A stretch of DNA of 64,000 nucleotides from Streptococcus oralis (lineage in GTDB: Bacteria; Bacillota; Bacilli; Lactobacillales; Streptococcaceae). Within the stretch, counting starts at the first letter, position 1, and the number at the start of each line of letters is the position of its first letter. The position numbers and the translations under genes were made by a program. The notes beneath the pieces are model-generated. The model was not told the DNA's origin, did no database searches, and worked only from the letters and a program-made list of their open reading frames with translations. This document shows, one piece after another, positions 1 to 8,710 of the stretch. The stretch lies in contig NZ_CP094226.1 of NCBI RefSeq assembly GCF_022749195.1, forward strand, positions 1,390,001 to 1,454,000, in the 5' to 3' direction.

Positions 1-94
1 ATACTGACCTAGTATACCATGATTAAGACTCTGAAAAAAGTATCCAAAATTAATCATTGAATGTTTTCAATATTTTAAAAAATAAGAATTATCT

Positions 95-134
95 AAAAAC
101 AAAATCCCTCACTCAGTTGGAACCGAGCAAGGGA
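95..134 (-). terminator. Rho-independent terminator after the rhodanese gene
   Basis: Read on the minus strand, a hairpin with arms TCCCTTGCTC and GAGTGAGGGA (two G-T pairs) is followed by a T-rich run. It lies about 27 bases past the rhodanese stop and closes the nitroreductase-pepV-UDG-rhodanese group. Confidence 0.75.
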
Positions 135-160
135 AAATTAGGTTCTATCGCTATATAGCT

Positions 161-448
161 TTAAAGATTTTCAAAGGCTGTCATTCCACCTTGGACATTG
201 ACAACGTCATAACCCTGTTCAGCTAGAAATTGACAAGCACGCGCTGACCTCATCCCAGATTTGCAAATGACATAATGCAACTGGTCCTTGTCCAATTGAT
301 CATAGATATCAGCTAATTGACTAAGTGGTAGGTTCTGAGCACCTTCTAAATGAAGCGTCTCGAACTCTTCTACTTCTCTCACGTCCACTAGAAAAAGTTG
401 CTCATTTTGATAAAGCTGGTAAAATGCATCGAAGGCTATTTCTTTCAT
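161..448 (-). CDS. Single-domain rhodanese-like protein
   Basis: A 95-residue protein consisting of one rhodanese domain. The active-site loop is visible as CKSGMRS with the catalytic cysteine at residue 62, and the early VDVRE motif (21-25) is typical of the fold. The family transfers sulfane sulfur between thiol acceptors; the physiological acceptor cannot be read from sequence. The start has an AGGAGA site, and its ATG overlaps the TGA of the upstream glycosylase-like gene by four bases, so the two are translationally coupled. It is the last gene of a four-gene minus-strand group. Confidence 0.85.
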   Translation of the reverse strand: MKEIAFDAFYQLYQNEQLFLVDVREVEEFETLHLEGAQNLPLSQLADIYDQLDKDQLHYVICKSGMRSARACQFLAEQGYDVVNVQGGMTAFENL

Positions 449-1035
449 TCTTTTTCTCCTAAAATGGTTTTAATTCTTTTTTTCAACTCTGGCACCACTT
501 CTGACTCAAACCAAGGATTCTTAGCCATCCAGATTTGATTTCGTGGTGACGGGTGCACCAGAGGGAAAAATTCTGGTAAATAGTCTTTGTAGTGTTGCAC
601 CCGCTCTGTCACCTTGCCACTGACTTTCTCCTGTAAATAGTAAGCTTGGGCATATTGCCCAATCAAGAGAGTTAATTGGATATCGGGCAACTCTTGCAAG
701 AGTTGTGGGTGCCATTTTTCGGCAAAGCCTTTACGGGGGGGAAGGTCGCCCGATTTTCCATGTCCTGGGAAATAAAAGTCCATGGGCAGAACTGCAAAAT
801 AACCTGAATGGTAAAAGGTGTCTTCATCCACACCTAGCCACTCACGCAAGCGATCGCCACTCTTATCCTTCCAATAAATCCCAGCTTCTTGCGTTTTAAG
901 CCCAGGAGCCTGACCGACAATATTGATGCGAGCAGTTTTTGGCGCCGCAAAGAGAGGTTCGATTCCGCGTTCTGTATAGCTGGTATTCTGTGGATCTGCC
1001 ATAATGGCTTGCTCGATTCTTTCGATTTGAGACAT
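445..1035 (-). CDS. Uracil-DNA glycosylase superfamily protein
   Basis: A 196-residue protein of the uracil-DNA glycosylase superfamily. Near the N-terminus it has the loop GQAPG (41-45) followed by an aromatic-rich stretch with YWKDKSG, and near the C-terminus HPSPRN, matching the motif-2 loop that enters the DNA minor groove. These proteins excise damaged bases, but this subfamily is not the classical Ung and its substrate is unproven. I chose the start 12 codons inside the longest frame because GGAGGG sits seven bases before that ATG. It follows pepV by about 50 bases and overlaps the rhodanese gene. Confidence 0.8.
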   Translation of the reverse strand: MSQIERIEQAIMADPQNTSYTERGIEPLFAAPKTARINIVGQAPGLKTQEAGIYWKDKSGDRLREWLGVDEDTFYHSGYFAVLPMDFYFPGHGKSGDLPPRKGFAEKWHPQLLQELPDIQLTLLIGQYAQAYYLQEKVSGKVTERVQHYKDYLPEFFPLVHPSPRNQIWMAKNPWFESEVVPELKKRIKTILGEKE

Positions 1036-1088
1036 CTGTTTTCCCTCCAAAAAGAAGTCCAAGCATAACATCTCAGACTTCTATCGTT

Positions 1089-2489
1089 TTATTTGATCAA
1101 TTCATAAATAGCTTCGGCATAGATTGCTGCTGCTCGGAAGAGATCGTCCAAGGCGATAAATTCGTTGGCTTGGTGCATGGTATCGATTGAGTCCGGGAAC
1201 ATGGCACCGTAGGCAACTCCACGTTCCAGCAAGCGACCAAAGGTTCCACCACCAATGACTTGCTCGTGACCTTGGAGACCAGTTTGTTTTTCATAGACAT
1301 TCAACAAGGTTTGCACAAGCGGATCTTCCATTGGCACATAGTGAGGGGTGTGACCGTGTTCAGAAAGGCTAACAGAAGCAACTGGCAAGTTTTCAAGAAC
1401 TGACTTGATTTGCTCTGGGCTTGTTCCTTTTGGATAACGGAAGTTAAGAGCAATGGTATTGTCAGCACTTGTTGCATCAAAGCGGAAGACACCGGCATTC
1501 ATAGAAAGGGCACCCATCTTTTCATCCACATGAGCAACCTTGAGATTTGTACCCTCATGGTCGTTCAAGAGAATCTTACCAGCGATGTCGAGGTAGTCTT
1601 TTGCAGGTCCTGCAAAGTCAAACTGACTGAGGAAAAGGGCAAGGTAGGTCGCACCATTGACACCTGATGCAGGCATAGCACCATGAGCTGATTTACCAAT
1701 TACAGTCACCTTGTACCGACCGTTCTCTTCTTGAATTTCTCCTCTGAGTTTGTGTTCTGCAACAAAGGCATCTAGTTTAGCTTGCAAGTCAGCCAAGTCA
1801 CCTGAAACGACTGCTGTTGCCGATTCAGGTACCATGTTTTCACGCAATCCACCTGTGAAGCTGTGAAGACGAGCCGCACCTGTATTTTCACCTACAAAAT
1901 GGAGGTATTCCGTGATATTTCCTTTTTCACCATTGATGATAGGGAATTCAGCGTCTGGAGAGAAACCAAAGTCTGGTTTCGCAAGTCCTACGTGCTCAAA
2001 GTAGTAGTCCATGTCTGCCCAGCCTGATTCTTCGTCTGTTCCGACGATGAAACGAACTTTCTTAGAAGTTGGAAGGCCCAATTCTTTGATGATTTTCAAA
2101 CCATAGTAACAAGCTGTTGTAGGCCCCTTGTCGTCTGAAGCTCCACGCGCATAGAGACGACCGTCTTTGATAGTTGGTGTATAAGGGTCTGTATCCCAAC
2201 CGCTACCAGCTGGTACTACGTCCATATGGGCAAAGATTCCGAGAACTTCTTCTCCATGACCAAATTCGAAATGTCCAGCATAGTTATCGACATTTTTAGT
2301 TGGATAGCCATCACGGTCTGCGATTTCAAGGAATTTTTCCAAGGCTTTTACTGGCCCAGGTCCAAATGGATGCTCAGCATCGGCCTTGCTATCGTCACGT
2401 TCGGAGTTGATTTCCAAAAGGCTAAACAAGTCAGTCAAGAGGTCTTCTTTACGTTTTTCTACTTCTGCTGTAAAATCAATTGCTGTCAT
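1089..2489 (-). CDS. pepV: Dipeptidase PepV (M20 family)
   Basis: A 466-residue zinc aminopeptidase of family M20, the usual PepV length. Visible metal and catalytic elements are AHMDVVPAG (His88, Asp90), RGASDDKGP (Asp119/120) and TDEESGW (Glu153/154), with the lid domain in the middle. PepV is a cytoplasmic dipeptidase that finishes breakdown of imported oligopeptides and has broad specificity for hydrophobic dipeptides. The ribosome site is weak (AGAAG). It begins 12 bases after the nitroreductase stop, so the two are probably cotranscribed. Confidence 0.95.
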   Translation of the reverse strand: MTAIDFTAEVEKRKEDLLTDLFSLLEINSERDDSKADAEHPFGPGPVKALEKFLEIADRDGYPTKNVDNYAGHFEFGHGEEVLGIFAHMDVVPAGSGWDTDPYTPTIKDGRLYARGASDDKGPTTACYYGLKIIKELGLPTSKKVRFIVGTDEESGWADMDYYFEHVGLAKPDFGFSPDAEFPIINGEKGNITEYLHFVGENTGAARLHSFTGGLRENMVPESATAVVSGDLADLQAKLDAFVAEHKLRGEIQEENGRYKVTVIGKSAHGAMPASGVNGATYLALFLSQFDFAGPAKDYLDIAGKILLNDHEGTNLKVAHVDEKMGALSMNAGVFRFDATSADNTIALNFRYPKGTSPEQIKSVLENLPVASVSLSEHGHTPHYVPMEDPLVQTLLNVYEKQTGLQGHEQVIGGGTFGRLLERGVAYGAMFPDSIDTMHQANEFIALDDLFRAAAIYAEAIYELIK

Positions 2490-2501
2490 TTTTTCTTCTT
2501 T

Positions 2502-3106
2502 CTATCTTTTTTCGATAATTTCATCCACTGGCAAGCGGTAGCTTGGTTCCAATTTTTCGTCTGTGTAACCTACCGTAATCAAGAGTTCTGGACGGAAACG
2601 GTCTTCGATATCCAAAACTTCGTTGGCTTTTGATTTGTCAAATCCAAGGATAATGTTAGAACCGATTCCTTGGTCTGTAAGAGCCAAAACCAAGTTCATG
2701 GCAACCAAACCTGCATTGAGTGCTAGGTAGTCGCTGACCTGTTGTTCACTGTAACGCGCAAACTCAGCAGGCAAATTCTTCATAAAATATTGAAGTTGCT
2801 CTTCAGAAAAGTTATTAGCGCCGCCAACTCGGGCAATCTTACGGGCACGTTTAGCCAGGTCTGTATCTGTAAATAGGGCAATGGTTACAGGTGCTGCTGA
2901 TACCTGCTCAAAGTTCGAACCATAAGCCAATTTTGCCAATTCAGCATTTTTCTCACGAACAACCACAAACTTCCATGGCTGGCTGTTGTGGGCACTTGGG
3001 GCCAAGGTTGCGATTTCGATAGCCGTACGCACATCTTTGGGATCTACCGGTTTATCAATAAAATGCTTAGTTGCATGACGTTTTTTATTTAATCAAGAAA
3101 TTTCAT
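2502..3106 (-). pseudogene. Nitroreductase-family gene with a 5' frameshift
   Basis: The body encodes a flavin nitroreductase-like protein: the segment APSAHNSQPWKF is the family FMN-binding signature, and the C-terminus is complete. The only well-placed start is the ATG at 3106, preceded by AAAGGA seven bases away. It reads Met-Lys-Phe-Leu-Asp and then stops at TAA. One missing base near 3093 explains this: with one more A, the frame would continue as Glu-Leu-Asn-Lys-Lys-Arg-His-Ala-Thr-Lys-His, the expected basic FMN-contacting N-terminus. The intact frame resumes directly and has only a GTG at 3032 without a ribosome site, which would lose about 24 residues. Either the gene is inactivated or the base is a sequencing error. 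Confidence 0.75.
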
Positions 3107-3138
3107 AATCGATTTCCTTTTCTAATTCTACTGCATCC

Positions 3139-3144
3139 ATTCTA
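3139..3144 (-). promoter_or_regulatory. Candidate -10 box for the nitroreductase-pepV group
   Basis: TAGAAT on the minus strand lies about 32 bases before the nitroreductase ATG. The matching -35 region is poor (CTGCAA at about 17 bases), so this is a tentative call. Confidence 0.35.
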
Positions 3145-3215
3145 CCATAATTTGAAAGAGCTTGCAGAGATTTTTTATGATTAAGATTTTTTATCGTAGA
3201 CATAAAAAATATATA

Positions 3216-3245
3216 TTGGTTCAATAAAACAGTTTTTGATAGACT
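3216..3245 (+). promoter_or_regulatory. Candidate promoter for the amino-acid binding lipoprotein
   Basis: TTGGTT, an 18-base spacer and TAGACT preceded by an extended TGA. It points into the binding-protein gene and lies back to back with the nitroreductase promoter region. Confidence 0.4.
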
Positions 3246-3276
3246 GATAAGTAATTTACATTTGAAAGGAGACATT

Positions 3277-4077
3277 ATGAAAAAAATTGGCCTTTTACTA
3301 CTCATCATCCCATTTTTGATTGCCTGCGGGAACCGAGCAACAACAAAAGAAACAACATCTCCAAAGACAATCGTCGTAGCTACAGCTGGAGATGTACCAC
3401 CATTTGACTACGAAGAAAACGGAAATCTGACAGGCTTAGATATAGAAGTTTTGAAAGCAGTTGACGAAAAACTGAATGATTATGAGATTCAGTTTCAAAG
3501 AACTGCCTGGGAAAGCATCTTCCCAGGTCTCGATTCTGGTCACTATCAGGCTGCAGCCAATAACTTGAGTTACACAAAAGAAAGAGAAGAGAAATACCTC
3601 TACTCACTTCCAATTTCAAACAACCCCCTCGTCCTTGTCAGCACCAAGAAAAATCCTTTGACTTCTCTTGACCAAATTGCTGGCAAAACAACCCAAGAGG
3701 ATACTGGAACTTCCAATGCCCAATTTATTACTAACTGGAATCAGAAACACCCGGATAACCCTGCAACTATCCAATTTTCTGGAGAGGATATTGGCAAACG
3801 AATCCTTGACCTTGCTAACGGTGAATTTGATTTCCTTGTTTTTGACAAAGTTTCTGTTCAAAAAATTATCAAAGATCGTGGCTTAGATTTATCTGTCGTC
3901 GATCTACCTTCTGCTGACAATCCTAACAACTATATTATTTTCTCGAGCGACCAAAAAGAGTTCAAAGAACAGTTCGATAAAGTTCTCAAAGAACTCTATC
4001 AAGATGGAACCCTTGAAAAACTCAGCAACACTTATCTAGGTGGTTCCTACCTTCCAGATCAATCTGAATTGAAATAA
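3277..4077 (+). CDS. Amino-acid ABC transporter substrate-binding lipoprotein
   Basis: A 266-residue extracytoplasmic binding protein of the family-3 (polar amino acid) type. A lipoprotein signal ends in the lipobox LIAC (Cys17). The mature part starts with TIVVATAGDVPPFDY and has the GLDIEVLKAV and LANGEFDFLVFD segments typical of the clamshell fold. It should capture an amino acid outside the membrane and deliver it to an ABC permease. No permease or ATPase gene is adjacent, so it must work with a transporter encoded elsewhere or act as a receptor. The start was set at the ATG after AAAGGAGA rather than the upstream TTG. A terminator follows within a few bases. Confidence 0.88.
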   Translation: MKKIGLLLLIIPFLIACGNRATTKETTSPKTIVVATAGDVPPFDYEENGNLTGLDIEVLKAVDEKLNDYEIQFQRTAWESIFPGLDSGHYQAAANNLSYTKEREEKYLYSLPISNNPLVLVSTKKNPLTSLDQIAGKTTQEDTGTSNAQFITNWNQKHPDNPATIQFSGEDIGKRILDLANGEFDFLVFDKVSVQKIIKDRGLDLSVVDLPSADNPNNYIIFSSDQKEFKEQFDKVLKELYQDGTLEKLSNTYLGGSYLPDQSELK

Positions 4078-4108
4078 TAAAACGATTGGCTAAGCCAATC
4101 GTTTTATT
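4078..4108 (+). terminator. Terminator after the binding lipoprotein
   Basis: Perfect arms CGATTGGC and GCCAATCG around a TAA loop, extended by AAAA/TTTT and followed by a T-rich tail. An almost identical copy with its downstream sequence occurs near 5077-5130. Confidence 0.8.
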
Positions 4109-4216
4109 TAGTATTTGTTGGTTACTCCTCACGGAGATTATTAAAATGGAGAAGCCACAATGCAGTATTGACACTTTATTTTTCTTATCTATCTTCTATG
4201 AGGAGATAACGGCTTT

Positions 4217-4243
4217 CAAAAAAGCAGACGAATCTTCGTCTGC
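4217..4243 (-). terminator. Terminator after the Ser/Glu-rich lipoprotein
   Basis: On the minus strand the palindrome GCAGACGAAGATTCGTCTGC is followed directly by six T residues, 14 bases past the lipoprotein stop. Confidence 0.85.
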
Positions 4244-4256
4244 CTATTTTTTGTCA

Positions 4257-4805
4257 CTATTCAGCAACAAAACTGCTAGCTCCTTTGAGAGCTTGTTTTA
4301 ACGAATCACGTGCAGTCTTCAACTGTTGAAGAAATGGAGTACGCGCTTCTTCTGGCATAGCTGTGTCATCAGAGCCAGCACTTGAAAGTCCTTCGTTAAA
4401 AGCAGTTCTTGAAGATTCCATCGCTTCGAGAGCTGGTTCAACTTGATCCTTATAGCTTTCTTTTTGATCAGCTGGGATTTTATCTTCAACTTCTTTTACA
4501 TATTTCTTGTAACTATCAATCAACTTACCATAGAGAGTCTTCATATCTCCAATTGTTTTAGCTTTGTCAATTTCTTCATCAGTCAAAAGAGTAAAATCAG
4601 ATGTTGTTGAAGAATCTTTCTTTGAAGCTTCGTTATTTGAAGTTTCAGATTTTGAAGTCTCAGATTTCGAAGTTTCATTTTTTGAAGAGGATGTTTCTTT
4701 AGCAGTTGATTCTTTGGTAGCTGAGTTACTAGAATTATTTCCAGAACACGCTGCTAAAGTTACAACTGATAAAAGTAATAAGCTAGAAGTAAGAATTTTT
4801 TTCAT
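4257..4805 (-). CDS. Hypothetical lipoprotein with Ser/Glu/Lys/Thr repeats
   Basis: A 182-residue exported lipoprotein: signal peptide with lipobox LAAC (Cys20), then a low-complexity linker (about 24-65) rich in Ser, Glu, Lys, Thr and Asn with repeats of the type SETSK, then a mostly helical charged domain of about 115 residues. I do not recognise the C-terminal domain and assign no function. The linker suggests a spacer lifting the domain away from the membrane through the cell wall. It stands alone, with its own promoter (TTGACA-17-TAAAAT) and a strong terminator. AAGGAGA precedes the ATG. Confidence 0.8.
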   Translation of the reverse strand: MKKILTSSLLLLSVVTLAACSGNNSSNSATKESTAKETSSSKNETSKSETSKSETSNNEASKKDSSTTSDFTLLTDEEIDKAKTIGDMKTLYGKLIDSYKKYVKEVEDKIPADQKESYKDQVEPALEAMESSRTAFNEGLSSAGSDDTAMPEEARTPFLQQLKTARDSLKQALKGASSFVAE

Positions 4806-4837
4806 GACTTTCTCCTTAATATTTTATAATTAATTAC

Positions 4838-4866
4838 ATTTTATAATAAAATAATTTCATTGTCAA
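4838..4866 (-). promoter_or_regulatory. Promoter of the hypothetical lipoprotein
   Basis: On the minus strand TTGACA and TAAAAT are separated by exactly 17 bases and lie just before the lipoprotein ribosome site. The 210 bases from here to the next terminator near 5077 are AT-rich and show no gene or other signal. Confidence 0.65.
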
Positions 4867-5076
4867 ATATTTTCTGTGAAATTACAAAAACTTAAATCCG
4901 GTCCTTTGGTCCATATATCAACAGTTTATATCTGTCTCGAACTATAAATCGAATGCTACCCCAACTAATCATTATTCATATATTTTGAATAAATAAAAAA
5001 CGCAGAAATTACCTATTTCATTCAAACAGAGGTTTAAAAAATCAAAACTTGGATAAGGTTATCAGCCTCAAGTTAA

Positions 5077-5106
5077 TAAAACGATTGGCCAAGCCAATCG
5101 TTTTAT
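5077..5106 (-). terminator. Terminator after the uvrC-phosphoesterase pair
   Basis: Arms CGATTGGC and GCCAATCG with a three-base loop and A/T flanks, usable in both directions. It lies 27 bases past the phosphoesterase stop and is a near copy of the hairpin at 4078. Confidence 0.75.
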
Positions 5107-5132
5107 TTAGTATTTGTTAGTTAAATCAACTT

Positions 5133-5969
5133 TTACAAAAAATCAAAATAATCCTTCACATCTTCTGCATACCCATGCTTTTCAATTAAACTAGCTAAGA
5201 GTTCTAGATTGTGCCCCCGATAGTTGTCATCTCGGCGTAGTTCTTCATACATTTCGATAAAAGGAAGCCCCTTGGACTTGGCCAATTCTAACTCTGCTTC
5301 ATAGTCATAAGCAACTTTTCGGAATAGAATGTTTACTAATTCCCCATATTCTACTTCTATCACAGCATACTGAGCACGGTGATTTTTTAACGCCTCCCAA
5401 TTAAAATAGGGCATGCCAATCGACCCTGGATTGATGATTTGTTGCCCTTGACTGCCATAACGAAGCAACTGCTTGTGAACATGACCATAGACTGCCACAT
5501 CAACTTCATCATCTAGGAGTTGGTCAAATTTCTCTGTATCATTCTCAACTAGCAAGTCACCACCATAGTTCTTATTTGGCAAATTATGAGAAAGAGAAAA
5601 ACGCAGTCCGTCAACTTCTCTCTTTTCTAGCATAGGTAAGCTTCGTAGCCAGTCAATCGTTGCAGGATCCATTCGCTCCATCAAATACTGCGTCATACGC
5701 AAGAGCTGGACTTCCTGTGGGTCTTCCAAGCCATATTGCCCATCTAAAGCCTCAAGGACACAATCATCCCAATTGCCTCGAACACTTGTAGTGATAGAAA
5801 GTTCCTTTAACAGAGCGACCAAGTCATTTGCACCTGGACCAGGGAGGAAAATGTCTCCCATGAGCCAGTATTCACTGACTCCTTGTGCTTTAGCATCTGC
5901 AATCACTGCTTCTAAGGCAGTCACATTTCCATGAATATCTGATAAAATTGCGATTTTATGGTTCATCAT
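5133..5969 (-). CDS. Metallophosphoesterase, calcineurin-like (copy 1)
   Basis: A 278-residue calcineurin-like phosphoesterase. The metal-binding motifs appear in order: SDIHGN at the N-terminus, [14 protein letters not shown], and YGHVHKQ later. The family uses two metal ions to hydrolyse phosphomono- or diesters; the substrate is unknown. Tandem ATG codons follow AAGGAG; the second has the better spacing, so the true start may be one codon in. It overlaps the end of uvrC by 14 bases and is read from the same transcript. A clear paralogue of similar length occurs near 20.7-21.6 kb. Confidence 0.85.
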   Translation of the reverse strand: MMNHKIAILSDIHGNVTALEAVIADAKAQGVSEYWLMGDIFLPGPGANDLVALLKELSITTSVRGNWDDCVLEALDGQYGLEDPQEVQLLRMTQYLMERMDPATIDWLRSLPMLEKREVDGLRFSLSHNLPNKNYGGDLLVENDTEKFDQLLDDEVDVAVYGHVHKQLLRYGSQGQQIINPGSIGMPYFNWEALKNHRAQYAVIEVEYGELVNILFRKVAYDYEAELELAKSKGLPFIEMYEELRRDDNYRGHNLELLASLIEKHGYAEDVKDYFDFL

Positions 5970-7803
5970 AATCTCCTTTTGTTTGGTAGTCCACTCTTTC
6001 TTCCGCCACTTGAGCCAATTCCACTTCTTCCTGAGGGTTCAACTTTCTTTTCACATCTTCTGCGACTGCTCTTGTCACACCCACTTCGACAATTTCATCC
6101 ACACTAGCTTCCTTGATTTTAGTGAGAGATTTAAAATGCTTCATGAGATTCTGTTTGCGTTTAGGTCCCAGACCGTCAATCCCATCCAGTTGTGAAGAAA
6201 AGGAATTTTTTGAGCGCAGTTGGCGGTGGAAGGTGATAGCAAAGCGGTGCACCTCATCCTGGATGCGTTGGAGGAGAAAGAATTCTTGAGAATTGCGAGA
6301 CAACTCCACCACTTCCAGTGGATCTCCAAAGAGCAGTTCATGGGTTTGGTGCTTGTCATTCTTTTGCAGACCTGCAATTGGGATATCCAAACCTAGCTCT
6401 TCTTGGATGACTTGCTTTGCGATATTGACTTGACCTTGTCCCCCATCAATCACAATCAAATCTGGCGGGGTTAAACCATCACGTTGAACTCGGCCATAAC
6501 GTCTGCGAATAACCTCTCGCATACTAGCATAGTCATCTGGGCCAACAACCGTTTTTATCTTGTACTTTCGGTAGTCTTTTTTACTCGGTTTGCCATTGAC
6601 AAAGACCACCATAGCTGAAACAGGACTGGTTCCCATGATATTAGAGTTATCAAAGGACTCGATACGGACTGGGGTCGGGATTTGGAGCAAGCGTCCCAGA
6701 TTTTCAATAGCTCCTTGGGTCTTTTCGACTGATTTTTCTAGCAGATTGAACTTCTGCTCCAGACTAACACGGGCATTTTTGATGGCTAGATTGACCAGTT
6801 GTTTTTTCTCTCCACGTTGGGGCTTGAAAATCTTGGTATCCACCAAAGCCTTAACGGCTTCTTCATCGATATCCTGCGGAATCAGCACCTCATTGGGAAC
6901 CAGGTGAGATTTTTCTTGATAGAATTGTCCCACATAGGTCAAGAAGTCCTCATCCGGATCATTGTAGTAGGGGAAGAGATTGACATCCCTCTCAATGAGC
7001 TTGCCTTGACGAACAAAGAAAACCTGGACACACATCCAACCCTTGTCCACATAGTAGCCAAAGACATCCCGATTTTGGAGATCCTTTGCCATAACCCGTT
7101 GCTTGGTCCGAAGTGTTCCAATAGCCTGAATCAGGTCACGGTATTCCGCCGCACGTTCAAATTCCATGGTCTGAGCTGCCGCAGCCATTTTCCCCTTGAG
7201 ATCATCGATGATTTTATCATCCTGCCCTTTTAGGAAATCAGAAACCTCCTGAGCCATGGACTTAAAATAGGACTCATCTTTTTTACAGATGGTATGTGCC
7301 ATACACTGGCCAATATGGTAGTAAAAACAAACCTTTGAAGGCGGGTTGGTACATTTCCGAAAAGGAAAAATCCGGTCCAGTAGTCGCTTGATTTCATTGG
7401 CTGCCCCCACATCAGGATAAGGTCCAAAATAAAGACCTCCATCCTTTTTGACCTGACGGGTGATAATCAAGCGAGGATAACGCTCATTGGTGATTTTGAT
7501 GAAGGGATAGGACTTGTCATCCTTGAGCATGATATTGTACTTGGGCTTATTTTCCTTGATGAGGTTGATTTCTAGGAGAAGCGCCTCAATATTGGACTCA
7601 GTGACGATAAATTCAAAATCCACAATCTCAGATACCAGAGCTTCTGTCTTGGTATCATGACTGCCACGGAAATAGGAGCGCACACGGTTGCGCAGATTTT
7701 TAGCCTTTCCTACATAAATGATAGTGCCGTTTTTATCTTTGTGAATGTAACAACCAGGGCTGGTCGGCAAGAGCTCTAGTTTTGATTTGATCAAGTTATT
7801 CAT
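5956..7803 (-). CDS. uvrC: Excinuclease ABC subunit C
   Basis: UvrC, the dual-incision nuclease of nucleotide excision repair, 615 residues. An N-terminal GIY-YIG domain ([10 protein letters not shown] then [13 protein letters not shown]) makes the 3' cut, a UVR motif ([12 protein letters not shown]) contacts UvrB, a RNase H-like part ([15 protein letters not shown]) makes the 5' cut, and a helix-hairpin-helix ([12 protein letters not shown]) binds DNA. The upstream extension of the frame was rejected because an extended -10 promoter lies inside it; initiation at this ATG gives the standard N-terminus. It overlaps the downstream phosphoesterase gene. Confidence 0.96.
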   Translation of the reverse strand: MNNLIKSKLELLPTSPGCYIHKDKNGTIIYVGKAKNLRNRVRSYFRGSHDTKTEALVSEIVDFEFIVTESNIEALLLEINLIKENKPKYNIMLKDDKSYPFIKITNERYPRLIITRQVKKDGGLYFGPYPDVGAANEIKRLLDRIFPFRKCTNPPSKVCFYYHIGQCMAHTICKKDESYFKSMAQEVSDFLKGQDDKIIDDLKGKMAAAAQTMEFERAAEYRDLIQAIGTLRTKQRVMAKDLQNRDVFGYYVDKGWMCVQVFFVRQGKLIERDVNLFPYYNDPDEDFLTYVGQFYQEKSHLVPNEVLIPQDIDEEAVKALVDTKIFKPQRGEKKQLVNLAIKNARVSLEQKFNLLEKSVEKTQGAIENLGRLLQIPTPVRIESFDNSNIMGTSPVSAMVVFVNGKPSKKDYRKYKIKTVVGPDDYASMREVIRRRYGRVQRDGLTPPDLIVIDGGQGQVNIAKQVIQEELGLDIPIAGLQKNDKHQTHELLFGDPLEVVELSRNSQEFFLLQRIQDEVHRFAITFHRQLRSKNSFSSQLDGIDGLGPKRKQNLMKHFKSLTKIKEASVDEIVEVGVTRAVAEDVKRKLNPQEEVELAQVAEERVDYQTKGDYDEP

Positions 7804-7809
7804 AGTTCC

Positions 7810-7818
7810 ATTATAGCA
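7810..7818 (-). promoter_or_regulatory. Extended -10 promoter of uvrC
   Basis: TGCTATAAT on the minus strand ends only six bases before the uvrC ATG. Transcription normally starts about seven bases past a -10 box, which here is the A of the start codon, so the main transcript may be leaderless. No good -35 is seen, as is usual for extended -10 promoters. Confidence 0.65.
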
Positions 7819-7840
7819 AAAAGGCCGTGACAGGACGAAC

Positions 7841-7875
7841 AAAAAGCCCCACCAATCACTTGTTGGAGGAGCTTT
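7841..7875 (-). terminator. Terminator after the matrixin-like protease
   Basis: On the minus strand arms AAGCTCCTCCAA and TTGGTGGGGCTT pair over 12 positions (three G-T pairs) and run into a T stretch. It separates the protease gene from the uvrC promoter. Confidence 0.8.
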
Positions 7876-7904
7876 GATTTCTTTTCAGATTGCACCGACT
7901 TCAT

Positions 7905-8606
7905 CTAGTCGCTACTGGAATAGAGTTCTTGAACAGCTGTCACATCCTGAGGCTGAATCCCATAATAGGAACCTGCTGGCTGCATGACAGAAGTCTCGTT
8001 GGTATGATCCAAACCGATGGCATGCCCCAGCTCGTGCTCCGCCGTGTGCACGATTCTGTCATAAGAATAACCATAGTTTGGATTGGATAGATAATAGTGA
8101 TTCAGGCGAACCGTTACAGATATAAATTGTTTGGTTAACAAATTGGTTTGACTCTCGGCTTGACCTGCTACAGCGGTCGAGCCATCATTCATCTCACTTG
8201 CCACAATATCTGCCTGACTAGGATCCGCAACCACCTCAAAGGTAAAAGCTCCCGTTTGATTCCAGTTTTTTATGGCTTCTGCATAGGCGCCTTGGAAGGT
8301 CTCATCCATTTGAGGCTCAATATAGATGCGAGCTGAGGCTTGAGCCCACTTGCCTTCTGCATGTTGGTGACTGTCTGTCTGAGACAAGACTTCCAGCGTT
8401 CCCGTCTCCCTCCATTGATTCCAGCCACCTTGACCAATCTTGCTCATTTTTTCAACCTGATTGACCGCAGAATGAAAATCACCTGTCAGATACCAAACCA
8501 CTCCAAAGGCAATGAGCAGTAGAATGACCACAGTCCAAACCAGACGCCAGAAGAAACGCCAAATTCCCAAAAGAAATCGGAACAATAATCGAATAATCCA
8601 GAACAT
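7905..8606 (-). CDS. Membrane-anchored matrixin-like (M10) metalloprotease
   Basis: A 233-residue protein with a short basic start, one long hydrophobic segment (about 10-42) and an extracellular domain ending in a zinc-protease signature, HELGHAIGLDH (191-201), with a Met-turn nearby (SVMQP). This is the HExxHxxGxxH arrangement of metzincins, family M10A. There is no recognisable cysteine-switch propeptide. It is presumably a cell-surface protease held by its N-terminal helix; the substrate is unknown. AAAGGTGGGG precedes the ATG. It has its own terminator, and estA lies just upstream in the same direction. Confidence 0.85.
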   Translation of the reverse strand: MFWIIRLLFRFLLGIWRFFWRLVWTVVILLLIAFGVVWYLTGDFHSAVNQVEKMSKIGQGGWNQWRETGTLEVLSQTDSHQHAEGKWAQASARIYIEPQMDETFQGAYAEAIKNWNQTGAFTFEVVADPSQADIVASEMNDGSTAVAGQAESQTNLLTKQFISVTVRLNHYYLSNPNYGYSYDRIVHTAEHELGHAIGLDHTNETSVMQPAGSYYGIQPQDVTAVQELYSSSD

Positions 8607-8710
8607 GACGCCCCACCTTTCATAAAAATAAGAACCTATCTCGAAATCACATTCTCCTTGATCAAGATAGATTCTCTATTTTACTGAAGAAAGCTGAAAG
8701 AAACCTAAAA

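Noticed and set aside
3093-3308. A short minus-strand frame upstream of the nitroreductase ending near its start
   Set aside because: No ribosome site and low-complexity translation; it is the promoter region plus the frameshifted start.
4867-5076. BOX, RUP or similar pneumococcal repeat elements in AT-rich gaps
   Set aside because: I could not match known boxA, boxC or RUP consensus in this gap or in those at 27.6, 37.2 and 58.3 kb.
6590-7233. Overlapping plus-strand frames inside uvrC
   Set aside because: They are shadows of the uvrC reading frame with no ribosome sites.
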